From positions 1,488,001 through 1,552,000 of the forward strand of contig JAGVRJ010000005.1 in assembly GCA_019059635.1 (NCBI GenBank): a DNA stretch of 64,000 nucleotides, read 5' to 3'. Source of the DNA: Proales similis. Taxonomy: Eukaryota; Rotifera; Eurotatoria; Ploima; Proalidae. Shown piece by piece: positions 31,915 to 44,300 of the stretch. Below the pieces are notes generated by a model. That model searched no databases. It was not told the DNA's origin and saw only the letters and a list, made by a program, of their open reading frames with translations. Numbering within the stretch: the first letter of the stretch is position 1; each line of letters starts with the position of its first letter. Position numbers and translations under genes: made by a program.

Positions 31915-34900
31915 CTAAAAAGGTGTGGCTATGGGCAAGAATATATTTCCCGAGTTGAATATGCAGTAGCCAAGGGGCGGATCGCTGCTTTGAATCGTTA
32001 AATTCCTCAATATGTTTGGATGCGCTTGTATAGAGTAGCGCTCGTCGTCGTCATTGGTTATGTAAAGAAGTTCTAGATTCAAATTGGACCAAATCGATTT
32101 GATCATTTCACTGTTGAGCTTTGCGATCGGCGAGCGAATGCGCTGCACGCTCAGTATGCGGCTTCCAATTGTTTTCTTTTTTGTTTTTTGTTTGTAGTGA
32201 ATCGATTAAAACAACAAGTCAAAGCAACTAGTGAATAACTTACGGTTCGTGAATCCCTGCTGAGCATGAATATCGACTTTTTGGCATCGAGAATTTCTTC
32301 GCCAAGAGACTGAGACGAGTCACTGCTTATGATCCAGTCTCTGCACAGCTCATCGATCGAGTCGAAAAACTCACTATCGTCGGTGATTGGACTGAGAGTG
32401 ATGTGATCGATAGCAAGCTTGAGCGTATGCCTTTAAATTCATCAAGTTAAAATGCTTATCATTTCGTACATTCATTTTAGTTCTCTACCTGAACGATTGA
32501 ATGAGAAGATTCTTGAGATCTGGATGCTCTTTGCTGACCCGCTCAGTGTCCAACGACCAAGGAAGCTCGCCAGAATAGAACCGGAACAAAGTCTGCGGAT
32601 TGTGCTCGCTCCTTATTTGCTTCGCGTTTATTGAAACCAGATGAGCGCATTTGTTCAAAAACTTGAAATGCTTTATCCACATCTCTGTGCTGTACTGCGC
32701 CTTAAGCCCATCAATGTCGTCGATGCTTAGCTCTTGATTGTGCTTTTTAATCACTGCGACCATTGATTCTAGCCATGCGCCTTTTTTAAGACTGACTTTC
32801 AGTTCCTCATCCTCGTGCAATCGCGAGCTGCTTGAATCGTTCAGAATTTCATCCCATTCAGGAATAATTGCCAACGGTCCGATCGGTTCCCTTCGATAAG
32901 AACGCTTTCCAAGACTCGTATTCTGAATTCTCGGAAGAGCGAAATTTTCTTTCTCGTCATGATCTTCTGGAGATTGCTTTTTCTTGCTGAAGTTCTCCGC
33001 CAAGCCAAAAAAACTATCAAAATCGTCCTCAATGGTTGAGGCCTGATGAGGACTAGGCACTCTGTCCACTTTGCTTTCTTGCTTCGGCTTTGAATTTTGT
33101 GTGGCATCGTCAAGCGACCAGTTCGACATGTTGTCTTCAAACGAGCTTATCGAAAGCTCGCCCAGTTGCGTATCTAATTTCTTCTTTTCTGCTTCGGTTA
33201 AAGGCGCCTTAACAATCGGCATAGGCGTTTCCTTTTTTAGAACGTCTTCATCTGAATTCTGTTCTTCTGATTTCGGTTCTTCCAAATTTGCGCTAGAATC
33301 TGGGCAATCTTCTTCAGGCAGCTCGGTCTTCTCTGCACGATTTTTTAAAAGATGGGTCAACAGGAAGAAGTGCAACACTTTGGGAAAGAAGCTTGCAATT
33401 GTGTCTAGACTGTCCGGATTGTCAATTATTCCGGTGAGACTGTTTTTTGCATCCGAATACGCTTCAAATACAAGCAAGTCTCGTTGGAGGAAGCAGTCGA
33501 ACGGAATCGGGTTAAAACGGGGCCTTATGGTGTTTAGCTTTGAGTGGTTGGAGTTGGCTTCTGCCCCGTCGGGATTCTCAAATGCTCGTTCGATCGAGTC
33601 ATCAAAATGCTGGGCCTCTAGTGTGTGGCAAGAGGTTTCTTGTAACTCAAGTCCTTTGACATTCACCACCAAATGTGAGTGGCACGATTCCAGAATTTGA
33701 ATCCAAATGATTCGGTCTTGAAATCTCGATACAAAATGAGAATCAGTGCGAAGTGTAGAGCTGAGCGAGCCACTCAATGCAAGTTGCTTGAAAGATTCCA
33801 GTAGACTTGGCATCAGCTGAGCATAGAAGGCGGCGTCTTTGTTTTGATTAATTCTGGAAAATTCTTTCGATCCTGGACAGCTGAAACTTTTTGAGAAAAG
33901 CGGCTCTTTGCGTGACCAGAAGCGGTGCGTTCGAGGGAAGGATACCAGAAAGATGGGGAATGTAAACAGAGGAAGAAGTGGGGCGCTGATAATTGAAGCA
34001 AAACAGAGCAGTAAGAAGCCGAAAGGGAGAAATGTAACCGCATTGAGAACGAGGAAGACAAGGGCCAAAGGCCTTCGTTGCTTTTTCAATGTCCAGGACG
34101 AGATTGATATAATTGTGAATGAATAAAATTTGCCGACAAGTTGAATCAAACGGTCATGGACAAACGAAGCGGCCAACGCTGCGCTTAGCAAGTTCTCAAT
34201 TAGCCCTTGCTTCACCTGGGTATCAGAAGTCGAATTGTAAATAATCACAAATAACAGCAAATGAGCCATCCAGCTCATTTCGATCAAGCTCTGCATTGGC
34301 GACTGCCATATCTAAATGCCCAAATAAAAGCCTTCGACTAGAATTATTTGCAAAATTGGTGTTACCCATCTATAGGCTCGTAGAACGCACAAAGTTCTCC
34401 AGTAGCTTCTGGACGAGTATGAGTAGACTTTGTTAAGGCTGCAGTCGATTGTGATTATTACACAGAGGAGCAGTGGCCCAAGAATACGTAAAAGTGTGTA
34501 GCGGATAAGCTTCACCGTTCGGAGAGGAATGCTCGAATCGTGTATGGTCCATTTGCTTTTTGACTCATTTTGGCTCAAACTGCCGATCGGGTAAAAGGGA
34601 TTTCTCAACAGACCGAAAAATACGTACACTGAAGGAAGTTCGCCCATCAGTTTGATTAGCAAGCAAATGGCCATCGCAACATAGAGCAGCCCGTACTCTA
34701 CGTTGAATTTTGTTTCATTACTGAAATTTGACGAAGAGAATACCAAGAAAATGACAATGACGCAAACGAGCACCAAAGAGAACATGATTGCATGAAAAAG
34801 CCAGTCTATCGGAGCGAGTGAGAACTGCCGAGCCGTGTGGGCATGTGAAGATCCGGGCGAAACCCTCTTAACCGATCTTAGTTTTTGCCACGACCACTCG

Positions 34901-36143
34901 ATCAAATAGAATAGGTCAAATGAGCCAAATAGGTATCCAAATGCTGCCAATAGAATGACGATGGCCACGTCGCTCGGAATAAAGTACACCAGACTGAGTA
35001 GGCCGGCCATTAAAAATTGTACCACAAGTCTTTAGTTAAATAACGATTTAAGCGAGACCAAGATAATCTTTTATCAATTTCCTACTTCAAATCTGTGCAG
35101 GCAGCGCTTCCTCCCAGAATGAAAATGTAAATCTGCTCGATGACAAACAAAAACAGTGCATCTAGTGGGGCTAGTGTTCCAAAAAAGCAAGGTACAGGTA
35201 GAATGGCCAAGACAATTTTGATTGAGATCGATGTCGCAGATAAGGCTTGAAGATCGCTAACTGAATGTCTATTTTTGAATTTTAACTTCAATTTGACATT
35301 TTAGAAAAGAAAAATGATCCAACAGTACCTGATGGCAAGCTCAGTGGCGAGCAGAATGGCACAGTAAATCGATCGAGTGTAATGGATCATGCCAATATGA
35401 TCGATCGGCTGGTAAATTGCAACTTCGGTCGGCTCTCGAAAGCAAAGGCCATAGAATGCCAACAAAAGCGTGATCCAATTCAAGAGGAACAAAATTATCG
35501 CTGCAGCCAATGGCATCACAGTTTGAAGGTAAACAAACGAGTACAAGTAAACACCGCAGAACATGAGAAATCCGGCCAGTGCTGAGTCGAGCGAAAGAAG
35601 CACAAGTGCATGCACAAGTCGTTTAGGCTTGAAGCCATTCTGACCGAACGGAAGCGGAATCTTGGGAACTACAACGTATTCAAGAATAGAAATGAATGTA
35701 TCAAACTGGATAACTTCATCGTCATTTGCTAGACTTGAGATGGTGTTTGTTCTTTTCTTTTTCTTGTTGCTGCTACTCTTGGCACTGTAGCTCACCAGCA
35801 TTAAGCAAACCATTTTGAAAATAAAGATGAAGAAAGCGTAGAATAAACCGGCAATCAGTGAGAGGAATACGTCCTCAAAAGTGCTCAAGTCCTCGGCCAA
35901 GATGAATATTGCTGCATATATGGGAGGCAGGCAGAACAATAAGATTTGTATCAAGTAGACTGTGATTGGGATTCTGGTTTCTGAATTGAAATAAAATACG
36001 AGGCCGCCGGTCAGAGTCTGCAATATTCGCTTGAGCATGAACTTTTGCTTGTATTCATTGAGAAGAGGAGCTGAAGAAGAGATCCGATTCGGACCCCCTC
36101 TCGCTCCTTCCGCGCCATCTGTTCTTCGCTGTTCCTCTTGCAT
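31915..36143 (-). CDS. PCNX4: Pecanex-like protein 4
   Basis: A multi-pass membrane protein of 1299 residues (human PCNX4 is about 1170). Exons (minus): 36143-35329, 35268-35086, 35029-34366, 34311-32489, 32430-32244, 32142-31915. The N-terminus carries the PCNX4 signature APLLNEYKQKFMLKRILQTL. More than ten hydrophobic segments follow up to about residue 660, separated by short loops. The cytosolic C-terminal Pecanex domain contains VKGLELQETSCHTLEAQ and SGELPWSLDTERVSKEHPDL. A Ser/Asp/Glu-rich disordered insert of about 200 residues splits this domain and explains the extra length. Pecanex proteins act in the ER or secretory system and affect Notch signalling in flies; the biochemical activity of PCNX4 is unknown. 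The start chosen is the ATG nearest the conserved N-terminus. Confidence 0.9.
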
Positions 36144-36475
36144 TCGAATGCGAATGAACACAAACCGCACTTTTCACTTTGCTTTGTAATATTTACTTGA
36201 AACCGGTTTCTATGGAAACCTAGACATAGCCAGTAGGCCATTAGACGGCAAATTAACCACCGCACAGCACTCGTCTCAATTACCCGGCTAAAAATTAAAC
36301 ATTGAACATTAAAACTAACTGTGTGCAAATTGGGAGTGGCTGTTTGGATAAAATAAATTTGCTTTTATTGTCACGATCGCAAAGAATAAGAAAATAAAAA
36401 GTTGTTTATTTGATTTCGATTATTGTTCACGCTTTCATGGTTAATTTTGTTCGCAAGTTAATCTTAGAGTCGGAT
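36144..36475. other. Short intergenic, PCNX4 promoter and UBXN1 3' flank
   Basis: 332 bp between two minus-strand genes. TTTATT at 36405-36410 reads as AATAAA for UBXN1. No coding region was seen. Confidence 0.55.
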
Positions 36476-37550
36476 CTAAACTTTGCTGAGCATCAGAGTG
36501 GTGGCCGGTACTAGATTGAGATCTTTGAGAGTCCTCATCATGTCGTCTTCATCGTAGACTTTGCGTGGAAATGGTTGAATCAACTTGAACGGTTCGTTTC
36601 CATCCGTGCGATTCATTTCAATCCAGAGTCTGACTGCTGCTAGTTGCTCACCGGCCTTGAACGTCTCCAAGATTGATTGACCATTTAATAGTCGAACTTG
36701 AATCTTGCACTCGCTGTAATCAGGTTTCTCCCGCTGCTCCACAGTTTGAACTACCGCTGGATTTGATGCGCCTTCTCTCTCTTTTTTCATCATTTCTCTA
36801 TCCTTGGCAATCTGCTCTTTGAGCTTTCGTCTTGAGAGAATGTAGCAATTTTAGTTGCTGTTTGAATGTGAAAGTTAAGAAAAAGACATTTTACTTGTAC
36901 TCAGCATCGGCGAGCTTTTCACGACGCCTCTCCTCGGCCAAGCGACGCATCTCATCTTCTTGAAATTTTTGCTTTATCTCAGTCAACTCTCTGCCTTGTT
37001 TTCGGCGATTCTTTTCGGACTCGATCATATCCTGTTTCTCTTTTTCTTCTCTCTCTTGTCTCAATCGAGCCATCTTTTCCTGAAGTATTTTGCTCTGCTC
37101 CTCGATTTCTTCTTTGGTTTTCGGCTTTGTCGACTCGGCCGATTGGCTGATGTTCAGGTGGTCAGATTTCTGCGCATCTGAAGCCGCAAAATCATCGTCC
37201 TGAAGCAATGAGTTGGGCTGAGCAGTTTCAGCAGATTGACTTTCTTCATCAGTCATTGCTTTGTTAACCTTACTCGCAGTCTTTAGACTAGATGCAGAAA
37301 GTTTTAAAGTTTTGGTCTCGCTGTTTGAGTTCGATTCGCCTGGATCAGACATTTGACTCGCGTGTGCAATAAGCCACTCGACTGCTTCTGGATAATTGTT
37401 ATTGCTCATCTCAAGAGCCTTTTTTCTGTTGAAGATTTTTTTGAGGATCATTCTTTTTACTGCCTTCAAGGTTCGCTCGGGCATTAAATAGACTTACGCT
37501 AGATGCTCATTAAAGCCCATCTCCATAAGGGCGTCAAGATTTTCGTCCAT
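36476..37550 (-). CDS. UBXN1: UBX domain-containing protein 1 (SAKS1)
   Basis: UBXN1 is a p97/VCP cofactor that binds ubiquitin chains through a UBA domain and p97 through a UBX domain, acting in proteasomal and ER-associated degradation. Exons (minus): 37550-37498, 37425-36895, 36830-36476; 312 residues against about 297 in human. Residues 1-42 are the UBA domain (MDENLDALMEMGFNEHLAKK, then PEAVEWLIAHA). The middle is a charged, helical coiled coil rich in Glu, Lys and Arg. Residues about 225-312 form the UBX domain, with IQVRLLNGQSILETFKAGEQ and LIQPFPRKVYDEDD; this has the FPR-type p97-contact loop (QPFPRKVY). The 52-62-nt phase-2 introns fix the joins. The plus-strand cornichon gene lies divergently upstream. 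Confidence 0.95.
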
Positions 37551-38132
37551 TGTTGAATATTCTTGGCCAAGATGTTCTAAGAAAGGGAGAAATATTTTTA
37601 ACACATTTATATTTTCTAAAAAGAAAATACTTTGTGTACCCGGACCGGGTCGTTGCATTCTCAACTTCGTGAGCGGTGGTTGATTTAAGCAATCAACAGA
37701 AAACAGTGAACAACCAGATCAATAACACTATCTATGATATTTCGATTCATTTTTTGATGAATCTTTCACCCGACGCAGGAGTCGATAAATTCGCTGCGTT
37801 TCGCTCCAGTTCTCAAACGTGAATTTCAACGCAGAGAAAGCTTGAAGCAATTCATGGTTCACTTTCAAGGGTCTTAAGAGCCGCAGTCAATTTGTGCTCT
37901 TCTAATTATTTAGTCAAAGATTAAAGCTCGAATTGAGTGCTTTGTTTAGCATTTTAATTTTTTGTTCAAATAGCGAAGAGTTAAGAAAAAGCAAATCGGA
38001 CAAAAGTCGTTGCAAGTGAGCAAAACACGCTCAACTGGTCGCCGTGTAATCTACTCTCGACAAGACATAATAAAACGTAGCGGCAGAAAATCCATAATTT
38101 AAACGAAACTCAATCGATTTCAATCTACCCGG
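37551..38132. promoter_or_regulatory. Divergent promoter region, UBXN1 and cornichon
   Basis: 582 bp between divergently transcribed genes. It is A/T-rich with no recognisable coding or motif beyond that. Both promoters are expected here. Confidence 0.45.
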
Positions 38133-38800
38133 ATGGCGTTCACCTATTTGGCATTCGCATACATTGTGGCGTTGGTCATCAGCGCCCTGCTGATATTCTT
38201 CGCCATTTGGCATGTACGCACTATAGGCTTAACCAAATTAATTTTGAATAAAATCAAACTCGATTCGAACAGGTTATTGCGTTTGACGAGCTCAAAAACG
38301 AGCAAAAAAATCCAATCGATCAGTGCAAGACTCTAAATCCGGTAATTCCAAGTCGCAGAGGAGAACTCAGTTTCTATGATTAACTTTCTTTCATGTTGAA
38401 GCTTGTGCTGCCAGAGTACTTCATTCACGCCCTTATTATTGTGTTGGTTCTCCTCGGTGGCGATTGGATCACGGCTTTGATAAATGGACCGCTTCTCGCT
38501 TATCACATTCGAAAGTAAGAATTGAGAAGATGCCAGCTGCTTTTGACTTATTCGATCAAATGCAGATTTAAAAATCGTCGAGTCTTGTCCGGCTTTGGTC
38601 TTTACGATCCAACTTTCGTCATGCATGGCGATGTACTCAGTGCTGAAATGAAGGAGGGCTGGATCAAACTCGGCTTCTACATGATTACTTTTTTCTACTA
38701 TCTCTACTGGTAAGTGGACTTGAATTGACTCATTACTCTCAAATTGATACAAAATTTGCACGATTTCAGTTTCATTTCAACGCTTATTTCGTCCAATTAA
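38133..38800 (+). CDS. Cornichon family ER cargo receptor
   Basis: Cornichon proteins are small three- or four-helix membrane receptors that package cargo (EGF-family ligands, AMPA receptors) into COPII vesicles. Exons: 38133-38213, 38273-38341, 38402-38514, 38566-38709, 38770-38800; 145 residues, the usual length. Family hallmarks: MAFTYLAFAYIVALV at the start, IFFAIWHVIAFDELK, NPIDQCKTLNP, LVLPEYFIHAL, LLAYHIRKF, SGFGLYDPTFVM, KEGWIKLGFYM and the end FFYYLYCFISTLISSN. The DELK-NPIDQC-LNPLVLPE block places it with CNIH1/2/3 rather than CNIH4. Each of its four introns is 50-60 nt. No truncation is seen. Confidence 0.95.
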
Positions 38801-39185
38801 AGAAACTGGAGCAAATCAACAAGATGCAAAGCAGCTCCTGGCCTCGCTTGACAACATTCGCAGCACAAATCAACAGAGTCATTTCATCATTTTCATTCTA
38901 ATCAAATTTATATTTTGCTTGAATTCAACCGAGGATAGTGAAGCTATTTCTTTTGACAATAAATACTCGAGCCATTCGCCAATGCATTTTGAACTTTTTT
39001 TTCTTTATTTCTGTTGTGGCCGACCAAACAACGCCGAGAAGACAAAATAGAAAGCATGCACAAGCGCAAAAAACTTTTGAGCTGTGTATAGAGCTCATGC
39101 GACTTGAAAGCCCATTAAGCATGTGGACCAAGTCAAGGTGCTCGATGTGCTATAAATTGAAATTCAATTTTCTTCCAAGTTTAAG
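38801..39185. other. Spacer between cornichon and NOP53
   Basis: 385 bp between two same-strand genes. It contains the cornichon 3' end and the NOP53 promoter. A frame at 38938-39321 that overlaps the NOP53 start is in the wrong phase and was not used. Confidence 0.5.
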
Positions 39186-40844
39186 ATGCTCAAGTTTGTC
39201 GACGGCGAGTCAGGCAATGGCCAGAATGGGACTAAGCAGCAGAAAAAAAAACAGAAATTGGTCAAGCACAGGCGAAAAAATTGGGCAAAAACCGACATAT
39301 CTGAGGTCGAACAGGGCATAGAAGCGCTTCGACAAGAGGAAAGAACTGGGTAAAAGGGTTTGAAAGGCATTTTCAATCAGTCCTATCTAGTCACATTTCC
39401 TCAAAGTGGTGTTCGCTCGGAGAAAAAGGACGAAGAATTGTTCTTCATATCAAAGTCTGCTGATGCCCTCGAAGAGCCCGAGCGCAAAAAGAGAAAGTTA
39501 ACTCTAAAAGAAAAAATGGAAAACCTTCGATGCTACCAGAATCTCAAGCCAGACCCGTGCAGTGCCACACTTGCCGCTGATAGCAGCAAAACGCCGCCGA
39601 CTATCAACTCGAAAAGACAACAGAAACGCGTTGAGAAGCAAGAGAAAACCGCACAGAAATTTAAAAGAGCTGGAAAGGAGAAGAATGCTGACAGGCCGGC
39701 CCCTGAAACCGACCGAGGCACGGAGAAAAACTCTAGCGAAAAGAATGACGTCACTTTGAAAGCAGATTTCAATCGCGATATTTGGCAAAGTAGGTTTTTT
39801 CAATCATTGGCCATTTTCATCAGTAAAAGCCTTGACGAGCGCCTGTGACTTCAAAAGGCTCAGATTTGCCACCTATCAGCGAAGTTAACGAACACTATTT
39901 GAGGGGCAAAAAGTTGATTCCGATCAAAAGACCCAAGAATCCGTTGGCTGTAGAATCAAAGATTCCGAGCGTTGAAACACCACATCCGGGCGCCTCGTAT
40001 AATCCGGACTTTGACGACCACCAGGAACTGCTACTCAAGGCTCACTTGGTTGAATTGAAGAAGCTGCAAGCTGAGCAAAAACTTATTAAGAAACTGACTG
40101 AGAACACGAGGAAACTGAACTGGGAACAGATTGAGGTATAAGCGGATGAACTTTCACCAAATTCGAAAAGCTCTTGTATTTCTAAGAACATTTTGTTCAA
40201 CAGGAGCTTTGGTTGAGTGAAATGAAAATCGACAATATGCTGGAAGACATAAATAGGGAAGAGGAAGACGAGGCCGCAGAAGAAAACGAGAGTAAAGTTG
40301 CTAAAGTCAGCAAGCGAGCTCAGAAGAAAAAGAAAGAGTCGAAGGAGAAGCGCAAGAAACGAAAGTTGACCGAAAAAATTAAACTGAGGGAGAAGGAGAA
40401 CGAGAAGAAAATTCGAATTCAACAGAACGAAATTTACCGTCTCAAGTCGATCAAGAAAGAAATTGCCAAAGTCGAACAAGAGGCGGCAGACAGGAAACTC
40501 AAGAAAGAAATCGAAGAAGAGCACCGCAAGTTGTTCGGAACCCAGCGACTTGGCTCGCTTAAATACCAAGAACCTGAGCTTGAGCTAAAGCTTAGCAGTG
40601 AAATAACCGGCAATCTGCGAACGCTCAAGCCCGAAGGCGATATCCTAGCAGATCGCTACAAGAGCTTACAGAAGCGTAACATCATTGAGCCTCGCACACG
40701 AGCCAAGTAAGTTGAACTTAAACTTCCACTGCCTCAAAGCCATTCGATTATTAACCAATTCTCATTAAAAGAAAACACCGAAAATATTCAAAAAAAGTAT
40801 TCGACAAGAGAAACGCCTACGAAGTAACGCACTATATAAAATAA
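39186..40844 (+). CDS. NOP53: Ribosome biogenesis protein NOP53
   Basis: NOP53 (GLTSCR2/PICT1) is a nucleolar 60S assembly factor that recruits the exosome helicase MTR4 for 7S/5.8S rRNA processing. Exons: 39186-39349, 39407-39789, 39858-40135, 40204-40706, 40772-40844; 466 residues (human 478). The N-terminus reads KLVKHRRKNWAKTDISEVEQ and EERTGG, aligning with the human start. Later markers are DEELFFISK, PHPGASYNPDFDDHQELLL and the C-terminal GSLKYQEPELELKLSSE, then SLRTLKPEGDI-type sequence (here NLRTLKPEGDILADRYKSLQ) and KRNIIEPRTRAK. Lys/Glu-rich coiled segments lie between. The start ATG at 39186 is set by homology; longer frames in other phases here are not coding. An AATAAA overlaps the stop codon. 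Confidence 0.93.
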
Positions 40845-41363
40845 AAAAATCGAGAAATCGACGCTTCATGTTTCGTTCTTTTTGAATAATTTATCAATGG
40901 GAACCTGCCGAGGGGCTCAATTTGTCATATCTGAGTGGTTAATTGTTTAGTTTCAGTTTTATTAATTCAGTAAAATCTTGATGGCTGCTTTGGAAATCTT
41001 TTGCAGCTCTGCTTTGGCGTTTCGATAATTGGCAAACTCTCAGCCAAGTCAATCAGATGAGTCAAAGATCAAAGATTGATTTTCTCGAAGGCCTCCCCCA
41101 GTTATTTCAACTCGCGATACCAACACATTTAAAAGCAAATATGCTTATGTTAAAATTTCGTATTACCTTTCGAGAAGAGCAAAAGCAAAATAAGTAATAA
41201 AGAGCATTTTTCTTGCAAGTCAGACTGCTTGAACTAGTTTAAGTCTTGAATCTCTTTAATTGATGTAATCTTGAAGCAATCTTTAATTGGCAAATATCCA
41301 ATCACTGATCGAAGCCAAGTATCCAACAAGATTTAAGTTAATTAGATAAAAACAGAATAAAGT
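40845..41363. other. Convergent 3' flanks of NOP53 and the ankyrin gene
   Basis: 519 bp of A/T-rich DNA between converging genes. TTTATT at 40958-40963 is a possible minus-strand poly(A) signal. No WGR or PARP catalytic coding sequence was found on either strand here, which matters for the truncated PME-5-like gene next to it. Confidence 0.55.
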
Positions 41364-44300
41364 TTAATGAAAAATTTCTGGAAGGGGTCCATTAGTGTCA
41401 CTTGTTGTCTTGATAAGATCCACAGGTTCTCGAGCTGTCAAAAGAACTTGAGCAGCCATTTCTGAGTTGTTTGACTTGCTCATTGCTTCTAATGCATTCG
41501 ACAAGGTCAAATGATAGGCGGTCAGATTGTCGACGATGAAATATGCCACATTCGACCAGCCATTCTTAAGGATGAGCTCGAATAGGGGCACTTGTTCTTG
41601 GATGGTGCTTATCAGATCCTCATGTTCCTTGCCAGACATTCTCTCGGCGAATGGCTCGCTTATTAAATTGTGCGTCCGTCTTAAGCATTCTTTGGCCGCT
41701 TCTGACTCGATCCAAAGGCTGAGACAAGTGGACCGCTTGAAGAAAATGGCACTGGATAGGGGTGTGTTGCGAATGAGATTGGACGAGGAAATATCGGCAC
41801 CGTGCGCGATCAGCATGGACGCGCAGACACTGGCACCATCGATGGCTGCGTAATGAAGAGGAGTGAATCCGAACAAGTCATGAATGTCTATCTGACTCTT
41901 GTCCATCAGCTTGATAAGAAGACTGAGCTTACAAACAGGATCTGCCATTTTCAGATCCTGAGCTGACTGAAGATGAAAGAGGAACTGTGCCGCGTTCGGT
42001 TGTAAGAACTGTGATTCGAGATCCATAAAGCGCGCCGATTCGAATAATAGATGTAACGCGCCTCTTCCGAGCTTGTCTCTCGTCTCCAATACTGTTTGTC
42101 GCGCCGGACCGCACAGATCAAGTAAAAAGCAAAGGTTGTCGACCTTGGAGACAACAGAACTAAGGCAAACATGAATTGGCGTCTGTTTCTTTTGGTCGGA
42201 CTGCTGAATGAGATTTGAAAAAAGCTCGGGCCCACTGGAAAATGCAGAGTCTATACAAGATTTAATCGAGTCCAGTTCTTTCCGGCTCAAATGACTGGCA
42301 GCAATCAGGTGCAGGAAATTCGAACCGTGTACCGGATGAGGGCATGCAAAAACTCTTTCCAAGCTTTTCATCTTTTGAGATTTGACGGCCGTATCGATAA
42401 GCTTTCGCAAAAAGTCAAGACCAATGTAAGAAATGGTCTGTAGCAAGACCCAGCTCTCTGTCGGATTGGAGGCGATCTCTTCAAGTATAGACGGGTCCAG
42501 CTCAATCAAACTCGCAGCAATTCTCGTCTGGCCAGATTTCAAGGCGGAAACCACCAGAGAGTCTGAGTTTTCATTTCGGCATTTGAGATCAATCCGAGCA
42601 TTATCTGGATGACTACTTAGCTTCCATAGCTCTTCCACAACTCCGATTGCGTCGTTGTGCATGAGAGCAAACAGAGACGCACCCGAGGATTGGTTCGGAT
42701 CACATTTGCACTTTTCGTACAAGAAACCGATAAACTCGATCATGTGGGGTTCGAGCTTGCAATCACCACTTTCAAGCCCAGCTCTCAGGGTTTCGCAAGC
42801 GATCTGAAATGGCGTTCTATTCGATTGATCTCTTAGTTGGCCCAGTTGGACGAGTGTCTCGAGCATTTGCTCCGATTGCGAACTCTTCTGCAAGCATCTG
42901 CTCAGAAAGTGGGCACAATCGCTTCTCAATAAATGACTGGCTGTCAACGATAGGATCGTTTTACCATCTGATGAAGGCTTGCTGCTGAATTGGCAGTCAA
43001 ACTCGGTGCATAAATAATACGCCAGCTCATAGTTCTTCGACTCTACAGCTTTGAGCAAAGGGGTCTCACCAGCCTGGTCTTCTTGGTTGGGATCGCAATA
43101 GGCACTGATGAGTATTCGGGTCATTTTCTTTCTGATCTCAAACTGCTCTTTGATCTGCTCCGCTTTGCTCGGCTCGGAATTTGGCGTATTTGAAGCCAAG
43201 TAATGAAGAGCATTTTGTCCATTCGCGTCAACTAAACGGCAGTCAGCCCTCACCTTGAGGACCAAATATTCTAGCTGTTTCAGATTGACTGCAGTCAGCC
43301 AGCTCTGTGACCACACGCACAGCATTACCAAGGTCCGGCCTTGCTCCACGCGTTGGTTCACGTCGACTTTGCTCTGCTTTAGTAGAAGGTCACAAATACC
43401 AAGGTGTCCCTTGAGAAACGCAGCTCCGAACGGAGTTAACTTGTTCTCGTTGGTCGCAAGAGGATTTGCTCCAGCCTCTAGTAGCAGACTGACGCAGTGG
43501 TACCAGCCATAAGCAGACGCCAAGTGAAGACTCGTGTTCCCTCCTGGATCCGAAGCGTTTGGGTTGGCACCCATACGGAGAAGATAGCTGAGAGCCCGAG
43601 CATGCCCACACATACTGGCATGCATTGCTGCAGTCCTTCGGTTTTTGTCTCTGACTTCTATTCTTGCGTTGTTCTCAATCAAAACTTTCACTATTTTGTT
43701 GCGACCTAGTTGGCACGCATACATCAGCGGAGAGATGCGGTCCATCGAGTTGGGTAAGGGATAGTCCAAGTCACATCCGTATTTGCACAGAAGCTTCACA
43801 CAATCGTGATGGTTGCGAGCTATGGAGAGGTGAAGAGGCAGTTTACCGGCCTTGTTCGGCCGATTTATCCCACCCAAACCGAATTTGTGGTCATTGAGAG
43901 AATCAACCGTAGAAATGGACTGGTCGCTCGACTTTTGACGAGCGTGGTAGAGAAGCGCCTCTACGTTCATTGCACGTCCAGCTAAGCAGGCATAGTGCAG
44001 TGGCGTGTTTCCAGCCTCGTCCAGAGTATGTGCTGAGACTCGACCGATCAAATACTCCAGTGGATCTGGGCCCTCGCAAACAGCCGCGTAATGAATCGGC
44101 TGCCGGTCCCGCTCGTCTTTTACTTCCAAGTCTTGCGTGACCGAGAGAAGGGTCTTGAGATACTTTACATTCGGGTTTATGCTGGCACAATGAACTGGTG
44201 TGATTCGGTTGTTGGCGCTCGACACTTGACTGCATCGTCTGGCGTTCAGCTTGCACTCTAGCTCATCGTTTTCTTCAGCTCGCAGCATTTCGCAGTGAAC

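Noticed and set aside
39504-39803. Two long frames antisense to NOP53 exon 2
   Set aside because: They lie opposite a Lys/Glu-rich coding exon, which commonly leaves the complementary Phe/Leu-rich frame open.
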